Assembly: GCA_034927505.1 (NCBI GenBank)
Contig: JAYFPY010000008.1
Coordinates: forward strand, 1 to 64,000
DNA: 64,000 nt
Direction: 5' to 3'
DNA from: RUG100 sp034927505
GTDB lineage: Bacteria; Bacillota; Clostridia; Peptostreptococcales; Anaerovoracaceae
Part shown: one piece after another, positions 16,931-26,433 of the stretch
Numbering within the stretch: position 1 is the first letter of the stretch
Layout: each line of letters begins with the position of its first letter
The notes under the pieces: generated by a model
Databases searched by the model: none
The model's input: the letters and a program-made list of their open reading frames with translations, nothing else
What the model was told of the DNA's origin: nothing
Position numbers and translations under genes: made by a program

Positions 16931-17952
16931 ATATCTGTCATCATGCCTGTCAGTTCTTTGATCCCGGATCCGAAATCCCCGTCCAGAGATATGCCGCCTT
17001 TCAGGCTGCCTTCGTCTTCGGGGATCCATACTGTATCGTTCTGCCCATCCCTGTCTGTCCCGGCTTCTTCATCTTCTTCCTCATGCCTGTTGATTACCGG
17101 TATTATCTTGCCTTCTTCCATATCCGGTATCATTTCCTTCAGCCACCTTATGCTGCTTTCGTCTCTTTTCCCCCTGATGAATCCCACAGCTCTGCACATC
17201 TCCATGGCTGCAAGGGCCGCCTCGCATATGCTGCTGCCTATATCGCAGACTACTCCGTCGAACTTCCCTGTCCTTACCGCCTGTTCTATGAATCCGATGA
17301 ATCCTTTTCTGTCCAGTTCTGTTATCGGATTTCTGCCTTCCGACGGCGAGAACATTTTGACCCCGTACTGATCTTCCGACATGAATATCTCCGGCACCGA
17401 ACATTTCTCTGTTTCTCCGCTGCCCATATAGTACAGATATTCCCTTATTCCTCTGCTTTTCTTTTTGAAGTGTTTCTCTGTTGATTCAAAGTTTTCAAAA
17501 GAAATGCAAAGGATATTCTTCCCATAGAATCTGGTCAGCTCCTGTGCCGTTCCCAGAGCGATAGATGTGCACCCGCAGCCGCCGCATGACGAAGCAATGG
17601 CGAAGACTCCTACCTTTTCTGTAAAAGCCGGAACAGCCGTTTTTCCGCAGGCAGAAAAATGAGCCAGCACTATTCCGTCGGCCAGTTCCTTCATGTTCCC
17701 GTATTTGAAATATATGCTGTTCTCTTCGTCTGTAAGTTCTTCCCGATCTGTCAGAAAAACAATGCTGTCATCTCCGGATCCTCCAACATTTCCGGCGTCT
17801 TCGTATTCCTTTATCCGGATGACCGGTCCCTCTTCGTTTTCTACACCCTCAGGCAAAAAAACAAAGCAGGATCGGTTTTTCATCAATGAACCGGCAAGCG
17901 CCTCTCGGTACCCGCTGTCTCCTGCTGTTATTTGTATAGTAATATTTTCCAT
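16927..17952 (-). CDS. CpaE/TadZ-like P-loop ATPase with an altered Walker A
   Basis: This 341-residue protein resembles the clostridial CpaE/TadZ-type members of the ParA/MinD ATPase group, which position pilus or secretion machinery at the membrane. An N-terminal receiver-like part lacks a clear phospho-acceptor. Near residue 120 FAIASSCGGCGCTSIALG occupies the place of the deviant Walker A (KGG-x-GKT/S); the lysine is replaced, so ATP hydrolysis may be lost. Further on, FDGVVCDIGSSI corresponds to the Walker B strand. The C-terminal 60 residues are acidic and probably disordered. It has its own promoter and AGGAGG ribosome binding site. A truncated CpaF ATPase lies 6 kb away, so both may be remnants of a Tad-like locus. 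Family assignment is moderate. Confidence 0.55.
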   Translation of the reverse strand: MENITIQITAGDSGYREALAGSLMKNRSCFVFLPEGVENEEGPVIRIKEYEDAGNVGGSGDDSIVFLTDREELTDEENSIYFKYGNMKELADGIVLAHFSACGKTAVPAFTEKVGVFAIASSCGGCGCTSIALGTAQELTRFYGKNILCISFENFESTEKHFKKKSRGIREYLYYMGSGETEKCSVPEIFMSEDQYGVKMFSPSEGRNPITELDRKGFIGFIEQAVRTGKFDGVVCDIGSSICEAALAAMEMCRAVGFIRGKRDESSIRWLKEMIPDMEEGKIIPVINRHEEEDEEAGTDRDGQNDTVWIPEDEGSLKGGISLDGDFGSGIKELTGMMTDI

Positions 17953-17990
17953 AGCTTCCTCCTTTTCACATTTCTCTGCTATAGTTCATT

Positions 17991-18019
17991 ATATTACTAT
18001 ATATTCCAATTTATGTCAA
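17991..18019 (-). promoter_or_regulatory. Promoter of the CpaE-like gene
   Basis: TTGACA (18019-18014), a 17-base spacer and TAATAT (17996-17991) form a good housekeeping promoter on the minus strand, about 40 bases before the start. The -35 overlaps the last codons of the upstream kinase gene. Confidence 0.6.
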
Positions 18020-20137
18020 ATACTTTTGTATCGTCTCGATCAGAGTCCGCTTGTCCACCGGCTTGGCAATATGATCGTCCATACCTGCGTCTATGCATAT
18101 CCTTATGTCTCCGCTGAATGCGTTGGCGGTTATGGCTATTATTGGTATCTCCCTGCTGTCCGCCCTGACCATTCTCCTTATCACTCTTGTAGCTTCCAGT
18201 CCATCCATCTTAGGCATCCTCACATCCATCAGGATCATATCGAATTCGTTGATATCGCTGCTGCTGAATGTATCCACAGCCTCGGCGCCGTCGCCGGCAG
18301 TTTCAACGATGACTCCTTCCGATTCCAGCATTCTCTTCAGTATGTCCAGATTGATTTTATGATCCTCAACAGCCAGTATGTGCGTGTCTTTTAATGGCCT
18401 GACATTTTTCCCCGCATCCTCGGCTCTGCCGGAGAAAGCTGCTGTATCGGCAATAGCAAACGGTATTACAACAGTAAAACAGCTTCCTTTTCCCTCTGCA
18501 CTTTCTACTTCAATGGTCCCTTCCATCTGTTCTGTAAGATTTTTTGTTATAGCCAGTCCCAGTCCGGTCCCTTCCTTCTGTCCGCCTGCATACCGCCTTT
18601 CCTGTTCAAAAGGTTGGAACAAACGTTTTTGGAAGTCTTCGCTCATTCCGCACCCTCTGTCTTTTATCTGTATCTTCACATTGACTATGCTGCTGTTCTG
18701 CACCTGTTCGTCAACGATCCAATCCACGTTCTTGCCCTCCTCCGAGAATTTTATTGCATTGTTCAGCAGATTGATCATTATCTGTCTTACTCTCAAACCA
18801 TCGCACATTATTACCGGTTCTTCAAAATCAGAAAATCTTGTTACAATAGATACATTTTTTTCCTCGGCAATAGCCCTCATCATCCCCTCTGTGGATTTCA
18901 GGATGTCAGAGATAGCTGTTGCCTTTTTATGCATTTCTATTTTCCCGTTTTCTATCCTGCTCATGTCCAGGATATCGTTTATCAGGCTCAGCAGATATCT
19001 GCCGGCTGACTCGATCTGTCCAAAATAGTAAACGGCTTTTTCGTCTTTTACTTCCTCGCCGCCGATATCTGCCACTCCTATGACTGTGTTCAGCGGAGTC
19101 CTTATTTCATGGCTCATGTTGGACAGGAATTCACTCTTGGCCTTGCTGGCATATTCGGCCTCCATGTTGGCCCTGGCAAGCTGTGCATTCACATCATTTA
19201 TTGCTTTCTTTTCCCGGCGCATGGTCCTGTACCTGATAGCTCCTATACCTATTGTCAATGCTATTACAAATATGATAAGAATAAGAATAACAAACCCTAC
19301 CGGGTTTTCCTGTATCAGGGAAAGGACCGTTGGGTTTTGCTTTGTAGCTGTTGAATTATCCAGTATGATCTTGTATATGTCGTTCTGCGACATGGCGTGA
19401 CGACTTTTATTGATGACGGATGCAAGTTCTTCGTCCTTTACAGTCAGTGCGATCCCAAAGCTGCAGCGCGTCACATATATATCTTTGATATCGCTGTATT
19501 TTTCATCTGCTATCAGTCTTTCTGCCACATAATCATTCAAAAACGCGAAGTCCGCGATTCCCGAATCCACCTTGTCCAGACAGTCTTTCGGATCGTTGCA
19601 GTGCATTATTGTGTAATTGGGGAAATTTGCCTTGAAATAACTGTCGAATCCAAATCTGTTTTTCGGCAGCGCCACTGTCCGCTTCTCTTTTTTATCCGGG
19701 TCATATTTCATCCCCGTCTTTGTATACAGAGAGTACTCGCAATCGAACAAGCTGTCTGTCGTTATCACATCTTTTTCTATAAGCTCCTTTTTCCTTTCGG
19801 GAGTCAGAATCTCATATGATATCCTGTTTTCCTCTGAAAGCGGCAGTTCCTTTACGACCCCCGGCGTGACCGCTTTGTACTTGAACTTTATACCTGAATC
19901 TCTGCTGATCCTGCTGCATATATCGATCATTATGCCTTTCATCTCATCACCGCCGCCAAGATAAGCTATCGGTTTCGTATCTTTTTCAAAATATATTGTC
20001 TTGGTGCCTGCGGATTTTATGTACGACAGTTCCTGTTTTGTAAAGGGAGAATTGTTAATATTCGTAAAGTACTTCTGCATCGTATTGTTTTCAAATGTAG
20101 GTTCATAGACGGATATGTTAGTGATAGCTTCGTCCAT
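18011..20137 (-). pseudogene. Hybrid histidine kinase, 3' part after an in-frame TAG
   Basis: From the first ATG after the stop this part encodes 708 residues. Residues about 30-260 form a second solute-binding (SBP_bac_3-like) sensor domain. Residues 280-303 are a membrane segment. HisKA carries NMSHEIRTPLN with the phospho-His at 343. The ATPase domain has NLLNNAIKFS and GTGLGLAITKN, and a C-terminal receiver has LMDVRMPKMDG with the phospho-Asp at 638 and Lys in IAKPVD. The reading frame continues in phase upstream through PFYFASWKGNADLISD to a TAG at 20188-20186, and beyond it to the 216-residue 5' part. Made alone it would lack a signal peptide, so the sensor would not be exported normally. 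No good ribosome binding site precedes 20137. The gene is likely a recent nonsense mutant unless the TAG is read through. Confidence 0.75.
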
Positions 20138-20185
20138 GTCGGATATGAGATCAGCGTTGCCTTTCCATGAAGCAAAATAGAACGG

Positions 20186-20836
20186 CTAGTATGCATATTT
20201 TTCAATTATCTTGTAATCCGTATCCAGCGTGTGGGAATTGACCGCTATCATATCTACCTTGCCCGATTTGAACGCTTTTTCCAGTTCCGGATAATTCTTA
20301 TAGTATTTGATATCCGGAGCGATGCCTTTTTTTCTGAAAAGATCATTCATTTCAGGCTCTCTCACATATCCGCTGACGCATCCTATGGCAGCCTTTCCCA
20401 TGGCATCATAATCTTCATATACGTACTTGCTGTCCTTCAATGTCGCTATAGTCGCATATGTAGTGCCGTAACTGTTTGTGCATATTTCATACTCTTTTTC
20501 ACGTTCAGAAGATCGCTGCATGGTGCCCACAAGATCGACTTCCCTGTTTTTCAGTTTTTCCAGGGCGTTCTCCCATGTCCCGCAGTTTACGAATTCAAAT
20601 TTCAGTTTAGAATACTGGCTTATCTTGTCCAGGTACTCCGGATCATATCCTGTAACGTTTCCGGATTTTCCTACCTTAAAATAATCCCCGGCACTGAACC
20701 TGGCCACCTTTATTGTTTTTACCTGATTGCCGTCACTGTCGCCTGCAAAAGAAACCGCTGTGATACCCGTCATGATAATAACGGCCACTAACAGCACAGA
20801 CACTTTCATGATCCCTTTTTTCATTTCATCCCTCAC
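20186..20836 (-). pseudogene. Hybrid histidine kinase, 5' part: signal peptide and first solute-binding domain
   Basis: This part encodes 216 residues: a basic start and hydrophobic signal sequence (about 8-31), then an SBP_bac_3-like domain similar to periplasmic amino-acid-binding proteins (TIKVARF, NVTGYDPEYLDKIS, REVDLVGTMQRSSER). It ends at YAY followed by TAG. The next in-frame codons read PFYFA, the usual continuation of this sensor domain, so the stop interrupts one gene of about 941 codons rather than marking a natural end. On its own it would be an exported binding-domain fragment without transporter genes nearby. Similar two-sensor hybrid kinases usually detect small extracellular solutes; the ligand here is unknown. 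Confidence 0.75.
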
Positions 20837-20900
20837 ATGCTCAATACTATCTCTATCTCTTCATGATTCTATCACAAAACAAAGGAAAGGTCCATATAAA

Positions 20901-20928
20901 GGGCCCTGCGGCGTTTGCCGCAGGGCCC
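20901..20928 (-). terminator. Terminator after ppdK
   Basis: GGGCCCTGCGGC and GCCGCAGGGCCC form a perfect 12-bp stem with a 4-base loop, followed on the minus strand by TTTATAT. It lies 23 bases after the ppdK stop and probably ends the phoH-to-ppdK operon. Confidence 0.85.
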
Positions 20929-20951
20929 GAGCCATATCTTATGTATAGTGT

Positions 20952-23573
20952 TTATTTGTTGTTTACTACTGCCTGTGCAGCTGCCAGTCTTGCGATAGGT
21001 ACTCTGAACGGCGAGCATGAAACGTAGTCCAGACCGATCCTGTAACAGTAGTCGATCGTCTTTGGATCTCCGCCGTGTTCTCCACAGATCCCCAGTTTGA
21101 TGTTCGATCTGGTCGAACGGCCTTTCTTTACTGCCATTTCCACCAGCTGTCCAACGCCTGCCTGGTCCAGAGTCTGGAACGGATCTTCTTCAAATATCTG
21201 CTTGTCTCTGTATTCCTTTATGATCTTTCCTGTGTCATCACGGGAGAACCCGAATGTCATCTGAGTAAGGTCATTGGTACCGAATGAGAAGAACTCTGCC
21301 TCTTCGGCTATCTCATCGGCAGTAAGAGCTGCTCTCGGTATTTCGATCATGGTGCCCACTTTGTAGTCCAGCGTAACGCCTTCTCTTTTGAATACTTTTT
21401 CTGCAGTCGCTACGACTGTTGCTTTTACATTTGCCAGCTCTGTCTTCATGCCAACCAGAGGTATCATTATTTCAGGAACGATGTCCATCTTCTTTTCTTT
21501 TTTCAGTTCGATGGCCGCCATGAATATAGCTTCTGCCTGCATCTCTGCGATCTCCGGATAAGTCACTGCCAGACGGCATCCTCTGTGTCCCAGCATTGGG
21601 TTGAATTCTTCCAGCTCGCTTACTTTCTTCAGCAGTTTATCGTAAGAAAGATCATACTGATCTGCCAGATCCTTTATCTCGGCGTCTGTATGAGGTATGA
21701 ACTCATGGAGAGGCGGATCCAGCAGCCTGATAGTAACCGGTCTGTCCTCCAGTGTTTCATATATGCCCTTGAAGTCTTCCTTCTGGAACGGAAGAAGTAC
21801 AGCCAGAGCTTTTCTTCTTTCTTCTTCGGAGTCTGCAAGTATCATTCTTCTTACTGCCGGTATCCTGTCGTCTGCAAAGAACATGTGCTCAGTCCTGCAG
21901 AGACCGATGCCCTCGGCGCCGAATTCAACAGCCTGTTTTGCATCGCGCGGATTGTCTGCATTTGTTCTGATCTGCAGCGTCCTGATATCGTCGGCCCACT
22001 TCATGATAGTGCCGAAGTTCCCGGACAGTACAGGCGGTACAGTTTTGATGTCGCCTTTGTATACATCGCCGGTAGTACCGTTGAGGGAAATGAAATCTCC
22101 TTCTTTGAATGTTTCATCACCGATCACCAGTGTTTTGGCTTCTTCATCGACTTTGATCTCCGAACAGCCGGATACACAGCACTTGCCCATTCCTCTTGCT
22201 ACTACGGCAGCATGGGAAGTCATTCCGCCTCTTGCTGTCAGGATACCTTCTGCGGCAACCATTCCTGCAAGATCTTCAGGAGAAGTCTCCAGTCTTACCA
22301 GTACGGATACATCGCCGTTTTCAGCAGCTGCTACTGCATCTGCAGCATTGAAGTATATCTTTCCTGCGGCAGCTCCCGGTGATGCCGGAAGTCCCTTAGC
22401 GATGGAGTTGGCCTTTTTCAGCTCCGCTTCATCAAAGTTAGGATGGAGAAGCTGGTCGATCTGTCCCGGTTCCAGTCTTGTTACAGCTGTTTCCTTGTCG
22501 ATCAGTCCTTCGCTCTCCATATCTACAGCGACTTTTACGGCTGCTGTTGCTGTTCTCTTCCCGTTTCTTGTCTGCAGCATATACAGTTTGTTTTTTTCAA
22601 CTGTGAATTCCATATCCTGCATGTCCTGATAGTGTTTTTCGAGAAGCTCTGCGATCCTTATGAATTCCTTATATATATCCGGGAAAGCATCTGCCATTTC
22701 CTTGATCGGCTGAGGTGTTCTGATACCTGCAACAACGTCTTCGCCCTGAGCGTTCACCAGGAACTCTCCGAATATGTCGTTGGTACCGTCAACAGGACTT
22801 CGCGTAAATGCCACGCCTGTGCCGGAAGTATCTCCCATGTTTCCGAATACCATGGACTGCACATTTACAGCAGTGCCCAGGTTTCCCGGTATATTGTTCA
22901 GCTGTCTGTACAGAATAGCTCTTTCATTGTTCCATGAACGGAACACTGCCATGACAGCTTCCATCAGCTGATCTTTCGGCTCCTGAGGGAAATCTCTGCC
23001 CATTTCTTTTTTTACCAGAGCTTTGTAATCGACGATTATTGCCTTCAGGTCTTCAGTAGTCAGATCAACATCGTACTTGCATCCCTTTTCGTCTTTCTTT
23101 GCATCGAATATTTTATCAAACTTGGACTTCGGTATTTCCATTACTACATCGCCGAACATCTGTATGAATCTTCTGTAGCTGTCATACGAAAATCTTTCGT
23201 TGCTGGTCAGCTTTGCCATGCCGTCTACAGTTTTGTCATTGAGTCCCAGGTTCAGAATAGTGTCCATCATCCCCGGCATTGAGAATACGGCTCCGGATCT
23301 TACTGAAACGAGAAGAGGATTATCCACATTTCCAAACTGCTTGCCGGATACGCTCTCCAGTTCCTTCAGTTTGTCGAATATTTCCTTTACAACATCGTCT
23401 CCCAATTTCTGTCCGTCATCGTAGTATTTATTGCATGCACCCGTGGTCACTGTGAATCCAAAGGGTACCGGCAGACCGATCTTTGTCATTTCTGCCAGGT
23501 TTGCGCCTTTTCCGCCCAAAAGACTACGCATGTCTTTCGAGCCTTCGTTAAAAGAATAAACGAATTTTTCCAT
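20952..23573 (-). CDS. ppdK: Pyruvate, phosphate dikinase
   Basis: PPDK interconverts pyruvate, ATP and phosphate with PEP, AMP and pyrophosphate. In anaerobes it often serves glycolysis or gluconeogenesis using pyrophosphate. The 873-residue length is typical. The N-terminal ATP-grasp domain includes SVRSGAVFSMPGMMDTILNLGLN. The swivelling His domain has GGMTSHAAVVARGMGK with the phospho-His near residue 453. The C-terminal PEP/pyruvate barrel has GLCRTEHMFF, FGTNDLTQMTFGFSRDD and the catalytic Cys in GICGEHGGD near 830. It is the last gene of the conserved block after glyS, 14 bases downstream of it, and a strong terminator follows. No PPDK regulatory protein gene is present in the window. 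Confidence 0.97.
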   Translation of the reverse strand: MEKFVYSFNEGSKDMRSLLGGKGANLAEMTKIGLPVPFGFTVTTGACNKYYDDGQKLGDDVVKEIFDKLKELESVSGKQFGNVDNPLLVSVRSGAVFSMPGMMDTILNLGLNDKTVDGMAKLTSNERFSYDSYRRFIQMFGDVVMEIPKSKFDKIFDAKKDEKGCKYDVDLTTEDLKAIIVDYKALVKKEMGRDFPQEPKDQLMEAVMAVFRSWNNERAILYRQLNNIPGNLGTAVNVQSMVFGNMGDTSGTGVAFTRSPVDGTNDIFGEFLVNAQGEDVVAGIRTPQPIKEMADAFPDIYKEFIRIAELLEKHYQDMQDMEFTVEKNKLYMLQTRNGKRTATAAVKVAVDMESEGLIDKETAVTRLEPGQIDQLLHPNFDEAELKKANSIAKGLPASPGAAAGKIYFNAADAVAAAENGDVSVLVRLETSPEDLAGMVAAEGILTARGGMTSHAAVVARGMGKCCVSGCSEIKVDEEAKTLVIGDETFKEGDFISLNGTTGDVYKGDIKTVPPVLSGNFGTIMKWADDIRTLQIRTNADNPRDAKQAVEFGAEGIGLCRTEHMFFADDRIPAVRRMILADSEEERRKALAVLLPFQKEDFKGIYETLEDRPVTIRLLDPPLHEFIPHTDAEIKDLADQYDLSYDKLLKKVSELEEFNPMLGHRGCRLAVTYPEIAEMQAEAIFMAAIELKKEKKMDIVPEIMIPLVGMKTELANVKATVVATAEKVFKREGVTLDYKVGTMIEIPRAALTADEIAEEAEFFSFGTNDLTQMTFGFSRDDTGKIIKEYRDKQIFEEDPFQTLDQAGVGQLVEMAVKKGRSTRSNIKLGICGEHGGDPKTIDYCYRIGLDYVSCSPFRVPIARLAAAQAVVNNK

Positions 23574-23587
23574 TTCTTATCAGCTCC

Positions 23588-24991
23588 TTAAAATATCAGC
23601 TTTTCTTCGATATAACTTTTTACCTGATCGATAGGCAGTCTTATCTGTTCCATTGTATCGCGGTCCCTGATGGTCACACATCCGTCTTCTTCTGTATCGA
23701 AGTCTACACAAATGCAGAACGGCGTGCCGATCTCATCTTCCCGTCGGTATCTTTTACCTATGGATCCGGCTGTATCATAGTCAACCATGAAATACTTTGC
23801 AAGCTCTTCATGGATAGGCTCTGCAATATGGGACAGTTTTTTTGCCAGCGGCAGCACGGCAGCTTTGTAAGGCGCCAGCGCCGGATGGAATTTCATTACT
23901 GTCCTTTTATCTTCCTTGCCCTTGCTGTCCGTCAGAGTCTCTTCGCAGTAAGCTTCGATGAGGAACGCCAAAGCGACCCTGTCTGCTCCCAGTGAAGGTT
24001 CTATACAGTAAGGTACATATCTTTCATTTGTTTCGGGATCTATGTATTCCATTTTCTGTCCCGAATGTTCTATATGCTGTTTCAGGTCGAAATCCGTTCT
24101 GTCGGCAATGCCCCACAGCTCGCCCCATCCAAATGGGAACAGGTATTCTATGTCCGTAGTCGCATTGCTGTAATGAGAAAGCTCTTCCTCGCCGTGATCT
24201 CTCAGTTTCATATGTTCTTCCGCCATTCCCAGATCCTTCAGGAATTTGACGCAGTGATCTTTCCAGTACTTGAACCATTCCAGATCTGTTCCAGGTTTGC
24301 AGAAGAATTCCAGTTCCATCTGTTCGAATTCTCTTATTCGGAATATGAAATTGCCCGGCGTTATTTCATTTCTGAAAGATTTGCCGATCTGACCTATGCC
24401 GAAAGGGATCTTTTTTCTTGCTGTCCTCTGCACATTGTTGAAATTCACAAAGATACCCTGCGCAGTCTCCGGTCTCAAATACAGTTCCGACTGAGTATCT
24501 TCAGTTACTCCCTGGAATGTTTTGAACATAAGGTTGAACTGTCTTATTCCTGTAAAGTCACTCTTGCCGCATTCCGGGCATTTTACCTGATTGTCATTGA
24601 GATAGGCTTCCAGTTTTTCATTGGGCCATCCGTCGACAGTCTCTGCCGGAGCTCCTGTCTCCGCCATATGATCTTCGATCAGCTTATCTGCTCTGAACCT
24701 TGCCTTGCACGCTTTGCAATCAATAAGAGGGTCCGCAAATCCTCCAACGTGTCCCGATGCTTCCCATACTTTTGGGTTCATCAGGATAGCGGCATCCAGT
24801 CCAACATTATACTTTGATTCCTGTACAAATTTTCTCCACCATGCCTTCTTCAGGTTGTTTTTGAATTCAACTCCGAGGGGGCCATAGTCCCATGCATTTG
24901 CCAGTCCGCCGTAAATATCGGAACCGGGATAAACGAATCCTCTGTTCTTTGCAAGAGCTACGATTTTGTCCATAGTTACTTCTGTGCTCAT
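23588..24991 (-). CDS. glyS: Glycine--tRNA ligase, single-chain (homodimeric) type
   Basis: The enzyme attaches glycine to tRNA-Gly. The 467-residue protein is the class II alpha2 type (eukaryote/archaea-like and some Firmicutes), not the alpha/beta tetramer of Bacillus. It begins with MDKIVALAKNRGFVYPGSDIYGG. It contains class II motif 2 (FRNEITPGNFIFRIREFEQMELEFF), the PETAQGIFVNF segment and motif 3 (EPSLGADRVALAFL). A Cys set (CKAC ... CPEC) suggests bound zinc in the insertion domain. The C-terminal anticodon-binding domain includes KYFMVDYDTAGSIGKRYRREDEIGTPFCI. It lies between a DUF4342 gene and ppdK in a conserved order. No T-box leader is visible upstream, because the spacing to the upstream gene is only 17 bases. 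Confidence 0.96.
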   Translation of the reverse strand: MSTEVTMDKIVALAKNRGFVYPGSDIYGGLANAWDYGPLGVEFKNNLKKAWWRKFVQESKYNVGLDAAILMNPKVWEASGHVGGFADPLIDCKACKARFRADKLIEDHMAETGAPAETVDGWPNEKLEAYLNDNQVKCPECGKSDFTGIRQFNLMFKTFQGVTEDTQSELYLRPETAQGIFVNFNNVQRTARKKIPFGIGQIGKSFRNEITPGNFIFRIREFEQMELEFFCKPGTDLEWFKYWKDHCVKFLKDLGMAEEHMKLRDHGEEELSHYSNATTDIEYLFPFGWGELWGIADRTDFDLKQHIEHSGQKMEYIDPETNERYVPYCIEPSLGADRVALAFLIEAYCEETLTDSKGKEDKRTVMKFHPALAPYKAAVLPLAKKLSHIAEPIHEELAKYFMVDYDTAGSIGKRYRREDEIGTPFCICVDFDTEEDGCVTIRDRDTMEQIRLPIDQVKSYIEEKLIF

Positions 24992-25008
24992 TTACTCCTC
25001 TTTCTTGA

Positions 25009-25653
25009 CTATTCGAAGGAATACCCTTCGCTGTCCTTGCCCATTTTATTTTTTATCGCATCCGCAGCATTGTCTATTGCGTCGCTTGCTTTATCTTTTG
25101 CACTGTCAAAAGCTTCGCCTGCCTTTTCTTTTGCATCATCAATTTTTTCTCCGGCGCGGTCCCTGACCCTGCTGTGCACTTCTGTCGCCTTTGCCTTTGC
25201 CGCTCCTGCGAATTCACTGCCCTTTTCTGCAGCCTTCCCCGCAAAATCGGAAGCTCTGTCACTGACATCTATTACAGTCCCGTCGCCTTTTACGATCTCC
25301 ACTACGCATTTGAAACCTATCGAAGCCACTACCCCGGCAACTGCTCCCCACGGAGCGATGATCGTTCCCACGATCCCGGCGTTTACAGGAATGTTGACCA
25401 AAGTCTCTCCTGTTTTGCTTTTAACTACGATCTTAGCTACATTGCCTCTTTTGATCAGTTCTTTGACAGCATCCAGAACAGCGGATCCCTGCTCTTTTGC
25501 CGATTTCCTTTCTGTAGAATCAATAGTCTCTTCAATATTGATTATCGCGTCCACAACGCTGCCGTCAGCAGCCTCGAGAGCATCTTTTGCTTCTTTATAG
25601 CTAACTCCGGTCCTGTCCTTTACCAGTTCGATTTTTTCCAACGTGATTTCCAT
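25009..25653 (-). CDS. DUF4342 protein with N-terminal UBA-like domain
   Basis: This 214-residue protein has residues 1-45 (VKDRTGVSYKEAKDALEAADGSVVDAI) resembling the UBA/EF-Ts N-terminal fold. Residues about 60-125 (VKELIKRGNVAKIVVKS ... NIPVNAGIVGTIIAPWGAVAGVVASIGFKCVVEIV) match DUF4342, a domain of unknown role with a hydrophobic stretch. The C-terminal 85 residues are an amphipathic Lys/Ala/Asp repeat (AKEKAGEAFDSAKDKASDAID) like LEA or YtxH-type tails. A role near the membrane or in stress protection is possible, but no function is established by sequence. GGAGGTAACAGT precedes the ATG. It lies four bases after recO and before glyS, so it is transcribed with housekeeping genes. Confidence 0.8.
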   Translation of the reverse strand: MEITLEKIELVKDRTGVSYKEAKDALEAADGSVVDAIINIEETIDSTERKSAKEQGSAVLDAVKELIKRGNVAKIVVKSKTGETLVNIPVNAGIVGTIIAPWGAVAGVVASIGFKCVVEIVKGDGTVIDVSDRASDFAGKAAEKGSEFAGAAKAKATEVHSRVRDRAGEKIDDAKEKAGEAFDSAKDKASDAIDNAADAIKNKMGKDSEGYSFE

Positions 25654-25657
25654 ACTG

Positions 25658-26422
25658 TTACCTCCTTGTCGGCATTTCTATCAGATCTTCACTTTTGAGA
25701 GAATCGATATCCAGATGATATCTGATATACTCCCTTATGACAGTCCTGACCACTGTTGCCTTATCCTCTTCCAAAGCCAGTTTTTCAAGACTTTCAAGGG
25801 GATTATCCAACAGAAACTTCATAATATTTACTATAACAAAATTGATATCATAAATCAATGAATCATTGTCGCTTTTTTCTGTATACTTTCTGCAGTCTGT
25901 ACACAATATTCCTCCGTCCGATACGCTGAAAGCGGCAGGATCTCCTTCTTTGCCGCATTTGACGCATTTGTCCAGCTGCGGCATGTACCCCAGCTGTTTC
26001 AGGGCCTTCAGCTCGTATGCCAGGACCGGCGTATCATATCTCTGATTTCTCTTCTCCAGTGAAGCCAGCACTTCCACTGTCAGATCAAAGAGCCCCTCCG
26101 CCGGCTGCTCTTCGGCCAGCAGCTTGTCGGCCAGCTCCAGGCAGTAAGAAGCACTCATGTATTTATCCACATCTTCTCCTATGCTGTAATAGCTTTTTAA
26201 TGTCTCCGCTCCGTTGATATTATAAAACCGGCCTTTCCTGTACAGTTCATACCTGCCGTATGTGAAGGGCCTCATGGCCAGAGCGCTTTTGCTCCGGCCC
26301 TTTTCATTTATATTGGATCCTGCGCTGATCTTGCCGAATTTCCTGGAAAACAGCACTATCATCCTCCGACCATTGGCAATTTTCGTCTGCCTCAAGATTA
26401 TCCCTTCGGTATCGGTTATCAT
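25658..26422 (-). CDS. recO: DNA repair protein RecO
   Basis: RecO anneals complementary strands and, with RecR, helps RecA load on SSB-coated DNA in the RecFOR pathway. The 254-residue length is typical. The N-terminal OB fold starts with TDTEGIILRQTKIANGRRMIVLFSRKFGKISAGS. The C-terminal helical part contains a zinc-binding set, CVKCG followed 28 or so residues later by CTDCR. It follows era by 11 bases in the conserved era-recO order. No unusual features. Confidence 0.95.
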   Translation of the reverse strand: MITDTEGIILRQTKIANGRRMIVLFSRKFGKISAGSNINEKGRSKSALAMRPFTYGRYELYRKGRFYNINGAETLKSYYSIGEDVDKYMSASYCLELADKLLAEEQPAEGLFDLTVEVLASLEKRNQRYDTPVLAYELKALKQLGYMPQLDKCVKCGKEGDPAAFSVSDGGILCTDCRKYTEKSDNDSLIYDINFVIVNIMKFLLDNPLESLEKLALEEDKATVVRTVIREYIRYHLDIDSLKSEDLIEMPTRR

Positions 26423-26433
26423 CTGTCTGTCCT

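Noticed and set aside
20137..20188. Pyrrolysine or other recoding at the TAG in the hybrid kinase
   Set aside because: No recoding gene or element is visible in the window and the flanking sensor domain has no known need for a special residue; nonsense mutation is simpler.
21697..22629. Plus-strand open frame of 310 codons antisense to ppdK
   Set aside because: A shadow of a highly conserved gene; Ser/Ala/Pro-rich composition typical of antisense frames.
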